From Tipula vernalis (lineage: Eukaryota; Arthropoda; Insecta; Diptera; Tipulidae), in NCBI GenBank assembly GCA_958295665.1, contig OY282559.1, positions 266,948,057-267,012,056 of the forward strand: 64,000 bases of DNA. The letters are read 5' to 3'. The position numbers and the translations under genes are program-made. The number at the start of each line of letters is the position of its first letter. Position 1 is the first letter of the stretch. Below are positions 31,942 to 42,283 of the stretch, in pieces. A model generated the notes under the pieces. It was not told the origin of the DNA and searched no databases. It saw only the letters and a program-made list of their open reading frames with translations.

Positions 31942-34405
31942 ATACAATCACTAACTCCATATCTGGTACACACATGGGTGTAAATATGGGTTGGGTTAAT
32001 AGTTTATCCGGTAAGCTTTTTACTCCGGATAAAGTCAAATGGGCCATTAACTCTTTTCAGCCTTTCAAGGCTCCAGGAGGGGATGGAATCTTCCCAGCCC
32101 TGCTTCAAAGGGGCCTGGACTTGATTACCCCTGCTCTGGTGGCCTTGTTTAGAACTAGCTTCAATTGGGGTCACATACCACAGGCTTGGAGTCAAGTAAA
32201 CGTGGTTTTTATCCCAAAGCCTGGCAATCGGCCATGTGAACTTCCTAAGTCCTTTCGACCTATCAGTCTTACATCGTTTATTCTTAAAACCATGGAACGA
32301 CTTATAGATCTTCATATCAGAGACTGGTTAACTGCAACCAGACCTCTAAATCCAAATCAATTCGCCTATAGGAAAGGCAAATCCACAGAGGGTGCGCTGC
32401 ATCTACTTGTCACCAAGATTGAAGCAGCCTATCGCTCGAAAGAAATTGCTCTGTGTGCATTTCTGGATATTGAGGGAGCTTTTGACAATACTGGATACGA
32501 CTCAATTGCTAGGGCAATCAAGCGTAGAGGTATTGACGATCCGACTAACCACTGGATTAGTTCCATGTTGGTTAGTAGGAAGATTACATCTAAATTAGGT
32601 AATGAGTCAGTCACGATTACGGCAGCAAGAGGGTGTCCGCAGGGCGGTGTCCTGTCCCCTTTGCTGTGGTCACTCGTGATCGACGAGTTGCTTGATAATT
32701 TACATCTACTTGGGTACGATGCCATTGGTTATGCGGACGATTTGGTTATCATAGTCTCTGGAGGGCATGAACGTACGATGTCCGCCAGCATGCAACAGGC
32801 TTTGCTTGTTATTTCGAATTGGTGCACTGGGGAGGGCCTTTCGATTAACCCTAGCAAAACAGTCCTGGTGCCCTTCACCAAAAGACGTAATTTGAACCTT
32901 GGTTCAATTAGTCTTAATAATATAAATATCGGATACTCCAATGAAGTCAAATATCTGGGTGTTGTCCTAGATAAGAAACTAACTTGGAACTCTCATATTA
33001 CTTCAACTACCGAACGCGCGGCCAGGGCCATGTGGGCCTGCCGGCGTATGTTCGGCAGGACCTGGGGCCTGAACTCAAAAATGATTTACTGGATGTACAT
33101 CATGATAGTGAGGCCAATTGTAACATATGGGGCAATAGTTTGGTGGCCTAAGGTACAGCAAAAAGTTATTATGAACAAGCTGACCTCATTACAGAGACTA
33201 GCATGTCTCGGAATTACAGGTGCTATGCGCACCTGCCCTACGGCGGCAATGGAAGCTCTCATCGGGCTCACTCCACTTCATATCCACGTCAAAAAATCAG
33301 CTGCTACCTGTGCAGCTAGATTGAAGCTCGTGAATCAATACAGTCATGATGACCATATGGGTCACCTGGACATTTTGAATGAACTTCCAGACCTGAATAT
33401 GTTCTTTAGTGTCCCGGACGTTATGCCGAAAGAACCCTGCTTTGGCAGGAATTTCGTGGTAACAATCCCCGATAGAACAGACTGGGATACTAGGTTACCG
33501 CAGATGGAACCTAACAGCCTAGTCTGGTACACTGATGGATCAAAAATGGATAGTGGAGTCGGCATTGGTGTCTTTGGACCCAATCACAAAATATCGAAAT
33601 CACTGGGTACTTACCCCAGTGTTTTTCTAGCCGAAATTCACGCCATCGAAATCTGCGCCTCTATTATTATGACCAAAGGTCTTAAAGGCGCATCCATCCA
33701 CATTTTGTCTGACAGCCAAGCAGCACTGAAAGCATTGGCTTCTAACTGCTTGGTTTCCAAGTCGGTTCAAAGTTGTTATAAACTGCTACAATCTCTCTCT
33801 TGTCAAAACAAAGTAAGGTTGTGGTGGGTGCCTGGTCACATGGGCATCACTGGAAATGAGATAGCCGACGAACTTGCACGGGCAGGCTCGTCGACTACAC
33901 TCATTGGCCCTGAGCCTTTTTGTGGTATCCCGTGGGCTTCTGCAACCTACACAATCAGTAAATGGGAAAAAATACAGTGCTTGACTTATTGGAACTGTAT
34001 TCCCGGCCTTAGACAAGCCAAATCTTTGATCAGACCATTTCACCACAAAAATTTGGCGATCAATTTCAGCAAAGGAAATATTAGGAAACTTGTGAGTTTT
34101 CTCTCAGGTCACTGTAACCTGAGATATCATTTGAACAAAATGAACCTGTCCACAGAGACGGAGTGCCGACTCTGTTTGGAAGAGACAGAAACCGCAGAAC
34201 ACATACTATGTGAGTGTGTTGCTCTGTGCACACGGAGGTGGATTCATTTTGAAGAGAGGTATCTGACCCCGGAGAAATGTAAATTGGCCTCTATAAACAG
34301 CATTCTCGCCTTTATTAGAGAGGTGGAGAAGCTCCTGGAGTAACAGTACCCAACAGCACAAAAGATCTTTTAGGTCGTAGTGCTAGCCGCTTTTGGGCAG
34401 GGACG

Positions 34406-34450
<45 letters not shown>
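31942..34450 (+). mobile_element. Young LOA-like non-LTR retrotransposon, 5'-truncated
   Basis: The insertion starts abruptly at ATACAATCAC, contains RT and RNase H in one open frame, then a short 3' UTR and a 48-base poly(A) run. It lacks ORF1 and the endonuclease, so it is 5'-truncated, as is common for target-primed reverse transcription. Intact coding, a long pure A tail and identical flanking 287-bp repeats all point to a recent event. It sits at the outer end of the gypsy-group 5' LTR in the opposite orientation. Confidence 0.9.
31974..34343 (+). CDS. LOA-like reverse transcriptase with RNase H (5'-truncated ORF2)
   Basis: This 789-codon frame copies element RNA at a nicked target and degrades the RNA strand. 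RT signatures in order are FKAPGGDGIFPALL (31-44), SFRPISLTSFILKTMERL (93-110), LDIEGAFDNT with motif A Asp165, GCPQGGVLSPLLWSL (220-234), YADD (253-256) and NEVKYLGVVLD (323-333). RNase H follows with WYTDGS (Asp521), FLAEIHAIE (Glu554), ILSDSQAAL (Asp580) and VPGHMGITGNEIADELA (Asp632). A C-terminal zinc-knuckle-like CRLCLEETETAEHILC ends it. All catalytic residues are present. The first Met is probably not the native start, since the upstream endonuclease is missing. Relatives are LOA/R1/I elements with RNase H; the LOA choice is by resemblance. Confidence 0.9.
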   Translation: MGVNMGWVNSLSGKLFTPDKVKWAINSFQPFKAPGGDGIFPALLQRGLDLITPALVALFRTSFNWGHIPQAWSQVNVVFIPKPGNRPCELPKSFRPISLTSFILKTMERLIDLHIRDWLTATRPLNPNQFAYRKGKSTEGALHLLVTKIEAAYRSKEIALCAFLDIEGAFDNTGYDSIARAIKRRGIDDPTNHWISSMLVSRKITSKLGNESVTITAARGCPQGGVLSPLLWSLVIDELLDNLHLLGYDAIGYADDLVIIVSGGHERTMSASMQQALLVISNWCTGEGLSINPSKTVLVPFTKRRNLNLGSISLNNINIGYSNEVKYLGVVLDKKLTWNSHITSTTERAARAMWACRRMFGRTWGLNSKMIYWMYIMIVRPIVTYGAIVWWPKVQQKVIMNKLTSLQRLACLGITGAMRTCPTAAMEALIGLTPLHIHVKKSAATCAARLKLVNQYSHDDHMGHLDILNELPDLNMFFSVPDVMPKEPCFGRNFVVTIPDRTDWDTRLPQMEPNSLVWYTDGSKMDSGVGIGVFGPNHKISKSLGTYPSVFLAEIHAIEICASIIMTKGLKGASIHILSDSQAALKALASNCLVSKSVQSCYKLLQSLSCQNKVRLWWVPGHMGITGNEIADELARAGSSTTLIGPEPFCGIPWASATYTISKWEKIQCLTYWNCIPGLRQAKSLIRPFHHKNLAINFSKGNIRKLVSFLSGHCNLRYHLNKMNLSTETECRLCLEETETAEHILCECVALCTRRWIHFEERYLTPEKCKLASINSILAFIREVEKLLE

Positions 34451-34453
<3 letters not shown>
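34406..34453 (+). repeat. Poly(A) tail of the LOA-like element
   Basis: Forty-eight uninterrupted A residues. The last three could belong to the start of the duplicated target. Such length without interruption indicates little time since insertion, although assembly of homopolymers can be inexact. Confidence 0.9.
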
Positions 34454-34455
<2 letters not shown>

Positions 34456-34738
34456 ATTTGATGTTTTATATTTCAGAAAATAGTACAACTTATTTATATG
34501 ACCTAACAAACTATACTTTGAACACCTTACTTAATTTGAGTAGAGTTTTTATACTCTGCGATAAGAAAGAACCATAATATTGCAATTATGCATATTTTAT
34601 ACAATAAAGAAACTTAATAGAAGTAGAATATTTATTCGATTGAATGAGATGATGAGTGTGCAATGTTTTCATTGTTGATAATATTTGCTGATGCAGATTT
34701 CCATAGGTTTTGTTGTTGTTTATGTATAGTACATAACT
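34451..34738 (-). repeat. Gypsy 5' LTR, distal part / 287-bp repeat, right copy
   Basis: The right copy of the duplicated segment runs to 34737 (ACATAAC). One more base, T34738, completes the LTR start (AGTTATGTAC on the minus strand). The flank beyond begins AGTTGGATATT and is unrelated to the left flank of the duplicated block. The copy again contains the TATA-like GAGTATAAAAACTC. Confidence 0.75.
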
Positions 34739-35760
34739 AGTTGGATATTAAAAAATGCCTCCGTCTCGCCCAAATGGACATATGAGATTAAGTTTAGGCG
34801 GCAGTCTCCTCTAGCTAGGTTAAATTTTCCAAATATTTTTGACGTAAAATTTAGCTAGGCTAAAAGTAAAGTACTGCTGAATTTAGCTTACGATTTTGCT
34901 GAAAAGTATACTCTACGCGCTAAAGTACTTAATAGGTGCTTTAATATTTGCAATATCGAGGACATGAATGTCAACCAAGAAAATTTCAATTATTCACCCA
35001 ATCACTCTTAAATTTAGAAAAACACCAGAAATGGTATTGTTTAAGTACATATCGAATTTGAGTAAATTTCTAGACGTAACGAAAGGAGTTATAATATATT
35101 AGGTTTCATAGTCTTAGTTCTAGACAAAAAAAAAATTAATTATTGTTTTTTCGAAAGAACAAAAGACATCATTTTTTAATTTAAAAAGACATCAATTTTA
35201 ATTTAATTACGTATTTTTTCGTTCCGTTTTAAACTAGAAGTTCACTTATCACAAATATTTTGTGTTGCTTGGAGGAGAGAAACATTTCTTTCCACTCATC
35301 GTAATTTTATTTTGTTAAAAAAGCTTTTACAAGGTACATTCATGTTGTGCTGTTTATCAAAGTTTTTTTTTAATTTAATTTATATTGCTTAAAAGTTTTC
35401 TAAATAGGTTGAACAAACACATATTATACAATCGAGTACATACATGTTAGAGAAAATTGAGGTTTAAGTAATAAAAAAAAAAAAAGTTTAGCAAACTTTC
35501 TGTTAACAATTTATCTCTGTCTTAACATCAAAATTTTAATTATTCTCAGGCTTATAGTAATTGTGATAATAGGTTTTAAATTAATTATAAACTATCCATA
35601 AATTTACCTTTTCGCTATACACCATGAATAATTCATTTAAGGATTACATAAATGCGATAAAAAATCATGTCAACCCAACCGTATACCCATTTCAAACATA
35701 TCCAGACGGATATAATAAACGGTCGATTATTATAATGCGAAATCAACATAAGTTTTTCTT

Positions 35761-35789
35761 TTACTACTACTACTACTATTACTACTATT
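35761..35789. repeat. (TAC)n microsatellite
   Basis: About nine TAC/TAT triplets. They give a tyrosine run in a 76-codon plus-strand frame that has no other sign of being a gene. Confidence 0.85.
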
Positions 35790-36599
35790 GCAACATACTA
35801 GGCTCTTTACATAATTTGAGGATTATACATTGTAAAATAAAAAACAATTCTTAACTGCAAAAAGTAAAAAAAAACTAAAAAAACACAAATTTAATTGAAA
35901 GCTTTTATCGTTTGGTTTTTATTACTTCTGCAGAACCAAATACTTTTCAGATTGTTGTTATTTACTTTTTGTGGTACGTTATGTACATACACATAAATGA
36001 AATTGAACAATAAAAACGATTTTATGGAAAGACGATTAAAAGTTTTTCAATCTGGTTTTGTTTTTATTTTTATATAATTGCGCGCGTTATGAAGGAAAGC
36101 TTTCGAAAGCTTTTTATAATATAAAAAAATATTTCTTATATTTTGTTTCGATTTTTGGATAATTTAATTCAAAAATCCAAACAAAATATTACATTATTTT
36201 TGTTATCCCTTAAAATGTATCCATACTTCTAATAAATTGGCGCAGCATAAAATCAAGGCGAAATTAATTCATTTTCCAAATCAATTTAAGTTCGCCGATA
36301 AATATGAATTTATTTCGCCTTAAAAATGAGAAGGTTGAATGTAACTCCTAAAATGAGCCTAAATGTTACACATACGTAAATCTTCACGAAAAAGTACGAC
36401 TGATTCAAAAGAATGACACTTGCAGAAAAAAAAAATCGTGAAGCTCATCCACACAAGCTCGCGAGGGAACTGAAACTTCTTTAATCGTAGATGTTATTTG
36501 TTTATTTAAATTTCAAATTTATAAAACAATTACCAACCTAACAAGTAATATATTTTTCCAAGAAAGGAAATGCGCCAAGCAAATAAAAATGCAAAAATT

Positions 36600-36800
36600 C
36601 ATAATTGGCCATATTCCAGAACTTTATCTAAAAATAATTTTCGAATCCAATTTTCATCAAATATGGTGAATTTCATCAAAATCGGATAAGAAATGGCCAA
36701 GTTCCTTCCTAATTTACCATATTCAAGAACTTTATCTAAAAATCATTTTAGAATTTTATTTCTATCGTGCATGCTGAATTTTATCAAAATCGGTTAAGGT
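36600..36800. repeat. Diverged tandem duplication (~110 bp units)
   Basis: Two adjacent units share CCATATTCMAGAACTTTATC, then TAAAAATMATTTT, then TGAATTTYATCAAAATCGG. They start near 36608 and 36717. The units differ at many sites, so the duplication is old. Confidence 0.7.
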
Positions 36801-37045
36801 ACATAGAAATAAAGTTTTGTTCGATACGTTGCGCATTTATTTCTCGCACTTAAGGATTGTCTCTTACTTCCCCTTTTGTGTAACCGTTTCCCCTTAAGTG
36901 TAACCAAAAATTTCAAACAGTAGGCGAATTAGTGTTTACGATTTTTTTTTTTTATGTTGATGATAAATGTGACAATCCTTCATCTACCTATTCCGGTTGA
37001 AGTACGCCACATATAAATATAAAGATAAGAGATAATAAATAAGAG

Positions 37046-37216
37046 AAATATTAAAATTAAATTATTTCTCAAATATATTTTTCGAAGTTTCATTTTGAAA
37101 AATACATCAAAGTTTCCTCTGACGAATTAAAATAACACTTGTTAAATTTATCTTTAGTTTTACTAGCGTACGTTAGATGTCTAAGATGTTTACAGAAAAA
37201 TACGAAAACAAATAAT
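37046..37216. mobile_element. CAGAGC MITE, copy 4 (internal fragment)
   Basis: It matches the middle of the family (GAAATATTAAAATTAAATTA..., then TTTTGAAAAATACATCAAAG and TTATCTTTAGTTTTACTAG) in the same orientation as the other copies. Both termini are missing, so no TIR or TSD can be seen. It ends where TTATTT/ACCCCGGG begins. Confidence 0.8.
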
Positions 37217-37528
37217 TTACCCCGGGTCTATCATCAATTTTATGTTTGTAAATGTTTTTTTTTCAATGTGTTGACAAATATTGGTTCAAAAAATATCATA
37301 GCATTTCACTATCATAATAATATCTTCAAATGTCAAACAAAATTGTTAGCGCTTCCAGATTTTTTTCTACTTGGTTTTAATTTTTTATGTTGTACATACT
37401 CGTATGTACAGTTCTAACCAAAATTATTTTTACCTGCTAAATTTTTTATGCAACGTAAAGCAAACAACTTTAAAAATTATAAATAAATAAATTTAATTAT
37501 CCTGCTTTACATAGAACTACTGAAATAG

Positions 37529-38157
37529 ATACTGTTAAAGTTAGCCGAAAGTTGTCAGCCGAAAGTGAAAAATCGATATTGCAGATTGTGTTAGTCCAGC
37601 CGAAAGTAAAAAAAATGGTAATGCAGATTGTCTAATCCCAGCCGAAAGTAAAAAGTCGACATCTCCAGACATAACACTATAGAGGCTGATTTTATACAAA
37701 TTTTGTAATCATGCGATAGCTATTGATAAGTTACATCAATGCAATCCATCTCCAGACATAACACTATAGTGGCTGATTTTATTCATCCATTTCTTACTTT
37801 CGGCTGGAAACTTTTTTGAATTTTCCAAGATTTCCCACGGGAAACTTGAACTGAATTTTTTTCCTGCTATAGCTATGAACAAATCACATCAATGCAATCC
37901 ATCTCCAGACATAACACTCTAGAGGCTGATTTTATTCATCCATTTCTTACTTTCGGCTGGAAACTTTTTTGCATTTTCCGAGATTTCCCACGGGAAACTT
38001 GAACTGAATTTTTTTCCTGCGATAGCTATTGATAAGTCACATCAATGCAACCCATCTCCAGACATATCACTCTAGAGGCTGATTTATTTTCGGCTGGAAT
38101 ATCAATAACATAATCTGCATTATCGACTTTTCACTTTCGGCTAACTTTAACAGGGTC
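37529..38157. mobile_element. TIR element with internal tandem array (8-bp TSD)
   Basis: The exact 8-bp repeat TGAAATAG flanks it at 37521-37528 and 38158-38165. The ends are inverted: CTGTTAAAGTTAGCCGAAAG at left, mirrored by CTTTCGGCTAACTTTAACAG at right, with similarity reaching about 50 bp (GATATTGCAGATT/AATCTGCATTATC). The inside holds a minisatellite. CCATCTCCAGACATAACACT starts near 37659 (slightly altered), 37748, 37901 and 38050, and the full ~150-bp unit includes TTTCTTACTTTCGGCTGG and TTTCCCACGGGAAACTTGAA. The array itself repeats the TIR motif GCCGAAAGT in both directions. Non-coding. Confidence 0.85.
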
Positions 38158-38464
38158 TGAAATAGAACGTTCTCCTTTAATAGTTCAGTTTGTACAGCCG
38201 TGTAACCTTTTATTTGCTGCCCAAGGAAAACTAAATGAGGCAGTATCCACACTAATTGATGTTCGATGTTTATGTAATAATAAAAACATTTCAAATATTA
38301 TCAAGTTAGAACAAAAACGTACTAATTTGGGCATAAAACAGTTCTCCATAGATCGAAGAGCTTACCTTATGATGCCGTTCACGTTTCATTTCCTGACAAC
38401 ATTTCCGTTTGTCTGTATGCCCTATAAACTGCAACTATTCAAGGCCATAGTTCAATTTTGGTTT

Positions 38465-38800
38465 ATTTCATGAAGTAACATTCCTTGTTGGTTGATGATA
38501 AACTAGTCGGTCGTCAAATTGCTCTTCAGCACAATAATGCTCCCATACATAAGAAAAGTCATTGCCACGAAATTAAACAAAAATCTTGAATATAATTATT
38601 TGTCTTGGCCAGGGCAGGGTTTCGATTTAAACTTGCGGAGGTTTAAATTAAAGTGGAAGATATTTATGATCTAAAAAGACTAAAAATGTTTAGCAGGGTG
38701 CCAAGAAAACCGAGGGGATAAGATTCTAGGCGATATTCACAACAAATTTTTCAACCACTTGCTAGATGTTATAGAGGCTAAACAAAAACTGACCATCTTT
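38465..38800 (+). pseudogene. Tc1-like transposase C-terminal relic
   Basis: The plus strand reads VDDKLVGRQIALQHNNAPIH (near 38490-38550), the block usually written 'QQDNAPxH', then LSWPGQGFDLN (near 38600-38635) where the family has 'WPARSPDLNPIE'. A C-terminal stretch follows, HNKFFNHLLDVIEAKQ (38740-38790). The catalytic Asp of QQDNA is Asn, and frames change between blocks, so it is dead. Confidence 0.65.
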
Positions 38801-39043
38801 ATATAAAACATGAGTGGCTATATAATTAATTAATTAGCAAAAAATAATCTAAAATTTCATTGATTTACTATTTTATTTTGATTTTTTCCATATTGCACAA
38901 ATAATATTGAGAACAAATTTGTGGGTACACATAATTTTGGCAAAAACTAAATTAACTGTAACTTCTTCTAGAACTAAAATTTAAACAATTTTTTTTTTAG
39001 AAATGTAAAGCAGGGTAATTAAATGTATTCAATTAAAATTAAT

Positions 39044-39120
39044 CACGAATGCACTGATTGGTGTTGTTGCACGAATGCACTGGTGTTGCTGAATCACTTC
39101 ACGAATGCACTGGTGTTGTT
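39044..39120 (+). repeat. Short tandem repeat CACGAATGCACTGGTGTTG
   Basis: Three copies start at 39044, 39070 and 39100 with 26-30 bp spacing. They fall in an 85-codon plus-strand frame (39023-39280), which has no recognisable domain and is not called as a gene. Confidence 0.75.
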
Positions 39121-39498
39121 TCTACAACCCTATCTCTTTGTAAACCAGCTAGCAATCTCCTTGGAAAGGTTGCCCTTTGCAGGAATGCAGCTGCCAAGTG
39201 GTAACTCTACCAATGTAAGTGTAAACAAGATCACGCTACTTTGGGTTGGTGAGATGCATAAAGTAGCAGAATTCATCTAACATCGGTGTAGGTGTCGACA
39301 TTGATGAATTTCCGTGTTAATTGTTTTGATCATATTCTCCTGTTTTATTTATTAAATATTCGATTTTCGAATGCCCGTTGCGACAAAACTAGCCACATCA
39401 GGCATTTGTGCCGATTGATACATTTCGTATTAAGAAATAAAAACTATAACTGAGACAACGAAGCGAAAAATAAAATAAAATTGTTTTGTTATCCATCC

Positions 39499-39662
39499 TG
39501 GGCCTGTTTAGATCATGTATACAATGCATGATGTGATATCCTCGTTTTTACCTCCTTGCCTATAAACTATATTGGAGTTTTCGGTACCATATTTTCATAG
39601 GCAAAGAGGTCAGAGAAGAGGAAGACACAACATGCGCTGTATACATCTTCTAAATAGGCCCA
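39499..39662. repeat. 164-bp inverted-repeat element (MITE-like)
   Basis: TGGGCCTGTTTAGATCATGT at 39499 is mirrored by ...ACATCTTCTAAATAGGCCCA ending at 39662. Arms of about 70 bp include TGTATACA and CTCCTTGCCTAT/ATAGGCAAAGAGG. Loop of about 20 bp. No target duplication is evident and there is no coding content. Confidence 0.75.
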
Positions 39663-39724
39663 TCTAATTAAGTTTATAAACATTTTTGAGCATTTAAATA
39701 TCGATACAGCCTTAACATTAACTT

Positions 39725-40370
39725 AAAAGTAGCCGCATGCCAAAAGTCCTCAGGTTTATCGAAACGCCTTCTACACTCTAAAGTAAGTTACATACAAAAT
39801 TTACTAATGTCGAATTCTTTTTGTTTTTTTCAAATCAATGTAAATTTTGTGGTGTAAAAAGTACTTGAAAGAAAAATTGATGTTGTTTTGTGTTTGTATT
39901 GGTAATATAAAACCGGTAAGGTTTTACTTGATTGACATAAGACGTTTAAAAAATTTCGAATCGATTTTTATAGTGTTTAGTCGAGTGCTTTATTCAATCA
40001 AAATAATTAAACACAACAATTAACATGATTAAAAATCTAGGAGCAAAAAACTCTATATATTGACAACTTTGACAACTAAAAATTGACGTTTCTAGCCTAG
40101 TCTAGTTTTTGTTGCTAGCCAAGGTGAAATATATGAAAAAATTTACATTTTGTAAAACTTATGTACATCGAGAAAACATTGATGTTTTTTGGCGAAAAGA
40201 ACATGGTTTTCGATGTATGTACATCAATTTTTTTGATGTTTTGGGGTGAAAAGAATTCAACATAAAAAAACTACAACAACAAAAAAATTAGTAGAGATGG
40301 AAAAAAATTAACTTTTTACTGTACCATGCGCGTCGAAAACTCTGAAGACTTTTGACATGCGGCTGCTTTG
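39725..40370. mobile_element. ~645-bp TIR element (MITE-like)
   Basis: The left end AAAAGTAGCCGCATGCCAAA is mirrored by the right end (TTTGACATGCGGCTGCTTTG). Similarity extends about 45 bp through AAGTCYTCAG and TCGAAA/TTTCGA blocks. The interior is AT-rich with TTGATGTT/AACATCAA inverted phrases (39875, 40180, 40225). Target duplication not resolved. Confidence 0.65.
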
Positions 40371-42283
40371 ACTACCACAATTTTTTCTTTGTTTTATTGA
40401 AATTTCGTAATATGGTATAGGAGGCTAGTGCCAGATAAACGGGTTGGTATCGTTACACCAAAAGAATTCATAAAAAAAAAATTTGTAAAGGTGTGTTAAT
40501 TCGTTTGGATACACCAAAGTGAGAATACAACACGGTTAGGTTGTTACTGTCTTTAATTTCAAAAATAACAATAAAATTCCGTAGGTACATAGATCATTTT
40601 TAGCTATGAATTTTATTCTCAAACTAGTACATTAAATTAAACACATAACAGTTTTTTTCATTCACGAGTTAATTTCGCGGTGTACATTTCACAAAATTAA
40701 TTTCCGCACCTTTAATTCATGGAGCCGTTTTGTTGCTTCAAGTTTTTCATTCAGAAAAGCACCAATTTTATAAAACTTTAGTTACTGCGACCCTTGTCGA
40801 AATGACGCCAATGTTTTTACCATTACGAGCGCTTTTAAATCAGCCACATGACAGATCCAAAACAAAAAATGAATAACGTTTAAGAAATAATCCCTATTGG
40901 CATGGTACAATTCTAATTTATTCACCCTAATATGCACGGAATAACTCAATCTCTGCCAGACATTCAATTTAGGTCGCTATATATAAATTACGTTGAGCCG
41001 AATCTAGTTTTTGAGACAAGAATATAAGCGACGGTAGGATTTTCGCATTGCACAACCTAAATGTTATGGCGCGAAGCTGATAATAGTGAAAATGTGGGAC
41101 TGTGAATATTGTTATTTCTCTTGAGGTCTTTGGCCAAATGTGTTTCGCGGTAGTGTTGGAATTTGCCCGAGTTTTTGCTTCACTTCGAAAGTTCGTCTTT
41201 ATCAGTTTTTCTAATGACCTTGAATATTTTTTTAGACTTTTGCACTTTCACCTAAATTTTTGGTTTTACTTCGTTTAGAATTCTAAGTCTCCTGGTTTAT
41301 TTCTAGTTTTCACCTTTTTAGATATCTTGCTATGATTTTTCGGCAACGACTTAATTACGTAAAATGTAAAACGCTTAAAAGTACTCAAATGAAATACTCT
41401 CTCAACCTAAATAGCTATATAAAAAAAACGTGGTTCGAGCTACGACTAAGGCTGTTAGTGAATGTCTTAAAAATATTTAGTTAAAAATTAGGTGAAAATA
41501 AATAATTGAGGTGAAATATTTTTAATTTATATCATTTTAATATGTTCCGAAGATTGTAAGAGAATTCAATTCAGTTTCGAACTGATGAGCTTATGATTAT
41601 GAAAAAATCAATCTTCTCATCAGGCCGCGGTGACTGGACTGATTATACCACAATTTGCATTCTATATATACAGAATGTACTGTGCGAGATGTACTAGCGA
41701 ATCATACTAATACAGACAAATTATATAGTAAAATTTTAAAAATCTCAAAAGATTAAAATGAACGATTAAATAACATGTTTATGCGACATACGTGGATTTT
41801 CTATAATAATGGAAGTTTTAAATTTTCGGAATACACTTCTAATACAGTCAGCACGATACGTTATACACATGCCAATTATATGTTGCCATATTATAAACTA
41901 TAATTTGTAAACGTATTTAATTTCAAACAAATGAAACATAAATTCCTTCTGCGTTTGAAATACATCTACTCGTTCTACCACAAGATAGTTTCCGACATTC
42001 GACCATAGTAGAAATTTTACAGCTACATTTGGTCCGTTTTTCCTGCCTGTCCAAATATATCTTATAAAATATTAAATGGATAGTTCAAATTAAATGGATA
42101 TGTTTAAGTCATTTCCAAAAAATGTGTTTGTATTACGACTGTCGCAGGAAACCTTCCTCGGCCTCATTCAACTCGATGGTTTCTGTTTTATGCACTAGTT
42201 GATTTTGGTGCCATACACTTCTAATATTTTATAAAAATTCGTTTTTTTGTTTTTAAAAAAATTTGTTTTGCATTTTTTTAAAG
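40371..42283. other. No gene recognised
   Basis: AT-rich DNA. A short minus-strand frame (40967-40782, 61 codons) has no domain. No repeats stand out apart from TACACCAAA-type phrases near 40454 and 40522. Confidence 0.6.

Larger units (their letters stand above)
25104..34738 (-). mobile_element. Gypsy-group LTR retrotransposon, interrupted and 3'-truncated
   Basis: On the minus strand a 5' LTR (34738 to 31587, split by a later insertion) is followed by a leader with a primer-site-like TGGCTCAGC, then gag (about 30900-29900), protease, RT/RNase H, and integrase down to 25104. The LTR starts AGTTAT and ends ATAAC(T). Without the insertion it would be about 356 bp, normal for the 17.6/297/gypsy group. 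The env gene and 3' LTR are absent; the reading ends at the inverted repeat 24838-25100. MITE copy 3 (25422-26609) splits the integrase. Frameshifts and an altered RT box show it is dead. Confidence 0.8.
34739..37045. other. No gene recognised; small palindromes
   Basis: AT-rich sequence without a supported gene. It holds a TAC microsatellite (35761-35789) and a perfect 18-bp palindrome, AAAGCTTTCGAAAGCTTT, at 36096-36113. An 18-bp-arm hairpin at 36255-36321 has arms AAGGCGAAATTAATTCAT and ATGAATTTATTTCGCCTT. A diverged tandem duplication lies at 36600-36800. Confidence 0.6.
37407..38960 (+). mobile_element. Deleted Tc1-like element carrying a nested insertion
   Basis: The left end reads TACAGTTCTAACCAAAATTA, and the right end is its imperfect inverse (CATAATTTTGGCAAAAACTAAATTAACTGTA). 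That is a Tc1-type start with a TA target. A transposase C-terminal relic lies at 38465-38800. Removing the 629-bp nested element (37529-38157) and one 8-bp repeat leaves about 917 bp, so much of the Tc1 gene is deleted. A second, inner inverted pair, ATCCTGCTTTACAT (37500) and ATGTAAAGCAGGGT (39003), extends slightly beyond the right end, so the outer limit could be near 39016. Confidence 0.65.

Noticed and set aside
39023..39280. 85-codon plus-strand frame
   Set aside because: Contains only the CACGAATGCACTGG tandem repeat and anonymous sequence; no domain.
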